57,437 nt of DNA from Candidatus Scalindua sediminis (lineage in GTDB: Bacteria; Planctomycetota; Brocadiia; Brocadiales; Scalinduaceae): positions 227,068-284,504 of the forward strand of contig VSDH01000001.1 of assembly GCA_008636105.1 (NCBI GenBank). Reading direction: 5' to 3'. Positions 56,132 through 57,437 of the stretch are shown in pieces. The notes beneath the pieces were generated by a model. The model had not been told where the DNA came from. It saw only the letters and a list, made by a program, of their open reading frames with translations, and did no database searches. Both the position numbers and the translations under genes were made by a program. Each line of letters opens with the position of its first letter. Position 1 is the stretch's first letter.

Positions 56132-56338
56132 ATGAAGGCCAAGCTTAAGACAACTATCACCAAAGAAACTCCAAAAACTATTCACTTGGAGATAAACAAA
56201 GAGACTTTTGAGATTTTCTGTGACGCTGCGGGACTCTACAGGAAGGAGTTTATCACTCTCCTCAACCAGTCAGAAGAAGACCATAAAAAAGGCCGTGTCA
56301 CAAAAAGAAAGTCCCTTTCTGAACTTCTTAAAAGTTAA
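56132..56338 (+). CDS. Antitoxin of a RelE-type toxin-antitoxin pair
   Basis: A 68-aa charged protein with a predicted helix-rich DNA-binding or toxin-wrapping tail (EFITLLNQSEEDHKKGRVTK). It has GGAGGAATT before its ATG and ends 3 bases before the toxin gene. I assign it as antitoxin from size, position and context, not from a recognised family signature. It would neutralise the toxin and repress the shared promoter. Confidence 0.7.
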   Translation: MKAKLKTTITKETPKTIHLEINKETFEIFCDAAGLYRKEFITLLNQSEEDHKKGRVTKRKSLSELLKS

Positions 56339-56341
56339 TAG

Positions 56342-56617
56342 ATGGAGATCTCCACAACTGCAACCTTCGATAGGCTCTTTAAAAACCTTCCTAAGACTAT
56401 ACAGAAAAAAGCTATCAAAAAAACAGAGTTTTTCAAAAATAACCCATTCCATCCTTTTCTAAAAATTGAAAAACTCCACCCTAAAAGGCATCAGGTCTGG
56501 AGCTTTCGAGTAGATATCTCTTACAGGATCATATTTAAATTTATTGGAACCAATCATGCTGAATTGCGCTTTATAGGACATCATAACCAAATATACAACT
56601 ATGATATTTTTAAATGA
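56342..56617 (+). CDS. RelE/ParE-superfamily toxin
   Basis: This 91-aa protein has the RelE fold pattern: an initial strand (EISTTATFDRLFKNLPKTIQ), two helices, then KLHPKRHQVWSFRVDISYRI (strands with the conserved Arg), IIFKF and a final HHNQIYNY. These toxins cleave mRNA on the ribosome or poison gyrase. The SFRVDISYRIIF segment fits the mRNA-interferase branch better. It is co-transcribed with the antitoxin upstream, which is typical of type II pairs. Confidence 0.85.
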   Translation: MEISTTATFDRLFKNLPKTIQKKAIKKTEFFKNNPFHPFLKIEKLHPKRHQVWSFRVDISYRIIFKFIGTNHAELRFIGHHNQIYNYDIFK

Positions 56618-56628
56618 GGAGAGAAACT

Positions 56629-56724
56629 ATGGGTTTGACTTACATTAAAATAACTACTGCCAATCTAGAGTTCTTAAGAAAAGAAGTAGATTTATTATTG
56701 ACCCTAATGTGGTATAAATCATAA
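56629..56724 (+). pseudogene. Broken start of a clan AA (retropepsin-like) aspartic protease gene
   Basis: Behind GAGGAGA, 12 bases after the toxin stop, an ATG opens a frame reading MGLTYIKITTANLEFLRKEV then DLLL before a stop at residue 32. The start resembles short bacterial aspartic proteases that begin MGLTYVKV...VEFLVDSGA. Around the expected DSG active site a shift to another frame would read DPNVV and then stop. The active-site motif is lost and no further match follows, so it looks like a decayed gene. The family call is tentative. Confidence 0.5.
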
Positions 56725-56820
56725 CAGCTTGTGGAATACTTGGATGGTTGGTGTCTTTTTTGCACAATCTCTTGAGTTTAATCTTTTTGGAATTTGCTAT
56801 ATAAGAATTTTATATTAGTT

Positions 56821-56892
56821 TAAAAGACTAAAGTCTTCCTGTCTGCCGACAGGCAGGAACTCCTCATCTGGAATTAAGTCTTCAGGCTTTTA
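56821..56892. repeat. Short hairpin repeat with TAAAAGnCTnAAGnCTT ends
   Basis: TAAAAGACTAAAGTCTT (56821-56837) faces AAGTCTTCAGGCTTTTA (56876-56892), an inverted pair with three mismatches. A central CCTGTCTGCCGACAGGCAGG palindrome lies between them. There is no coding potential. Confidence 0.7.
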
Positions 56893-56908
56893 TTTATCCA
56901 TAAAGTAA

Positions 56909-57107
56909 GATAAAAGGCTAAAGTCACACCGCAGGCGGATCCCACCAGAGGCGGGTCTGTGAGCTACTTCAGGGTCGACCCAGGCGACTGCCTATGGCAT
57001 GACCTAAACTCCATAGTCCCATTTTGCGGAATTTAGTCTGTCCCCGTACCGAACAGTATCCGTCCACCTGTACCAGCTTGGGTGGATAAGATAGGTAGCC
57101 TTTTATC
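56909..57107. repeat. MITE-like element with 12-bp perfect terminal inverted repeats
   Basis: GATAAAAGGCTA (56909-56920) and TAGCCTTTTATC (57096-57107) are exact inverted repeats. The interior carries GCGGATCCCACCAGAGGCGG, GCCTATGGCATGACCTAAAC, TTTTGCGGAATTTAGTCTG and CCGTACCGAACAGTATCCGT, modules shared with other repeats in this window. The ends also resemble those of the neighbouring repeat at 56821-56892. Confidence 0.7.
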
Positions 57108-57125
57108 TGGAAACACACATAAAAA

Positions 57126-57156
57126 AAGGGTAAGAATCTTAACGACTCTTACCCTT
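57126..57156 (-). terminator. Rho-independent terminator of the beta-barrel gene
   Basis: AAGGGTAAGAATC (57126-57138) pairs with GACTCTTACCCTT (57144-57156) with one mismatch. On the minus strand the stem is followed by a run of T (TTTTTTTATG). It ends transcription of the leftward gene whose stop is at 57293. Confidence 0.8.
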
Positions 57157-57171
57157 CTTCTTACACTATAT

Positions 57172-57275
57172 GGTGGGCAATGCCCACCCTACATCTTTTT
57201 TTTACAACAATTATTTGTCGGGTTAGAAACCCGACCTACATACACTTACCCTGTACGGCGTTCTAGCCTACAGGG
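57172..57275. repeat. Three short palindromes downstream of the beta-barrel gene
   Basis: GGTGGGCAATGCCCACC (57172-57188), GTCGGGTTAGAAACCCGAC (57217-57235) and CCCTGTA...TACAGGG (57249-57275) are spaced by about 15-30 bases. The TGTAGGGTGGGCATTGCCCA and TGTAGGTCGGGTT types are dispersed REP-like palindromes I recognise from many bacteria. Confidence 0.65.
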
Positions 57276-57292
57276 AACACTTACACTTCTAC

Positions 57293-57437
57293 TTAGAACT
57301 TCACTGTCGTCTGCAGCCAGAACCAGTCTGCACCGGCATCATCACCACCTCTAACATCTTCAATCCAATCACCTACAAAGTAGTGTGAATAGCCACCAAC
57401 AACTCCAAGATTCTTAAAGAGTTTGTACTTAAATACT
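57293..57437 (-). CDS. C-terminus of an outer-membrane beta-barrel protein (alginate-export/porin type), partial
   Basis: Reading left from the window edge, the frame gives YKLFKNLGVVGGYSHYFVGD, a short loop, and GADWFWLQTTVKF followed by a stop. Alternating hydrophobic residues and a terminal Phe are the signature of a final beta-strand recognised by the BAM machinery. GYSHYFVGD with DWFWLQTT resembles the alginate-export (AlgE-like) family common in planctomycetes. The rest lies beyond the window. Confidence 0.75.
   Translation of the reverse strand, partial: VFKYKLFKNLGVVGGYSHYFVGDWIEDVRGGDDAGADWFWLQTTVKF

Noticed and set aside
55711..57290. CRISPR array suggested by clustered repeats near the right end
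   Set aside because: The repeats are palindromes of different families with irregular spacing. There are no regular spacers and no cas genes.

Overview
This window looks like a chromosomal segment of an AT-rich member of the PVC group, most likely a planctomycete of the anammox order Brocadiales (Scalindua-like). The assignment is an inference. It rests on the PVC-type 'small basic protein' at 12380-12631, an IspH-UbiA fusion at 51859-53604, the low GC of the backbone, the abundance of radical-SAM and formylglycine-type (SUMF1) genes, and a heavy load of short palindromic repeats. No rRNA, CRISPR array, integrase or transposase was seen. One tRNA (Pro, CGG) is present.

Layout. 1-2.2 kb: the start of a SUMF1-domain gene, then folK-lptF/G. 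2.6-11.5 kb: a zinc-type CDF exporter, then a leftward run ligA-tldD-pilT-pilU-pmbA-tauE (DNA ligase, a TldD/TldE protease pair, two twitching ATPases, an anion exporter). 11.6-13.7 kb: SPOR protein, small basic protein, aminotransferase. 13.8-19.6 kb: an RND/MFP/TolC efflux operon with Bacteroidota-like features, probably transferred. 20-22.1 kb: an ECF sigma, its membrane anti-sigma and a small secreted CxxC protein. 23.1-28.8 kb: a more GC-rich, tightly coupled three-gene operon (radical SAM protein, 130-aa protein, 1420-aa Mrr-like nuclease/STAND ATPase). It looks like an uncharacterised defence system, with an attC-like integron recombination site directly downstream. 29-33.2 kb: PfkB kinase with an abutting MsrB remnant, then TPR lipoprotein, rhomboid protease and lipoprotein amidase between two inverted copies of a ~220-bp MITE. 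33.5-39.1 kb: cimA-valS-SUMF1 operon. 39.2-44.6 kb: an AhbD-like radical SAM protein, a YqaA/DedA-like protein, an exported MEMO-AMMECR1 fusion, a second AMMECR1 and glgC. 44.7-46.1 kb: tRNA-Pro and mgtE. 46.4-55.7 kb: HAD, nitroreductase, B12-type radical SAM, DUF362-ferredoxin and SPASM radical SAM, divergent from ispH-ubiA, DUF502 and a LarA-like gene. 56-57.4 kb: a RelE-type toxin-antitoxin pair, a broken aspartic-protease-like gene, repeats, and the end of an outer-membrane beta-barrel gene.

The most interesting points are: (1) the radical SAM / small protein / nuclease-STAND operon with an attC-like site; (2) a palindromic repeat inserted in frame in three unrelated protein genes (ligA, the anti-sigma gene, the LarA-like gene), resembling the Rickettsia palindromic elements; (3) several MITE-like elements with their own terminal inverted repeats that share internal palindromic modules, one of them separating the sigma and anti-sigma genes; (4) an IspH-UbiA fusion whose UbiA half lacks the first aspartate motif, divergent from a radical-SAM/DUF362 cluster.

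All calls come from reading the sequence. No database search was run, so family names rest on recognised motifs and remembered family patterns.
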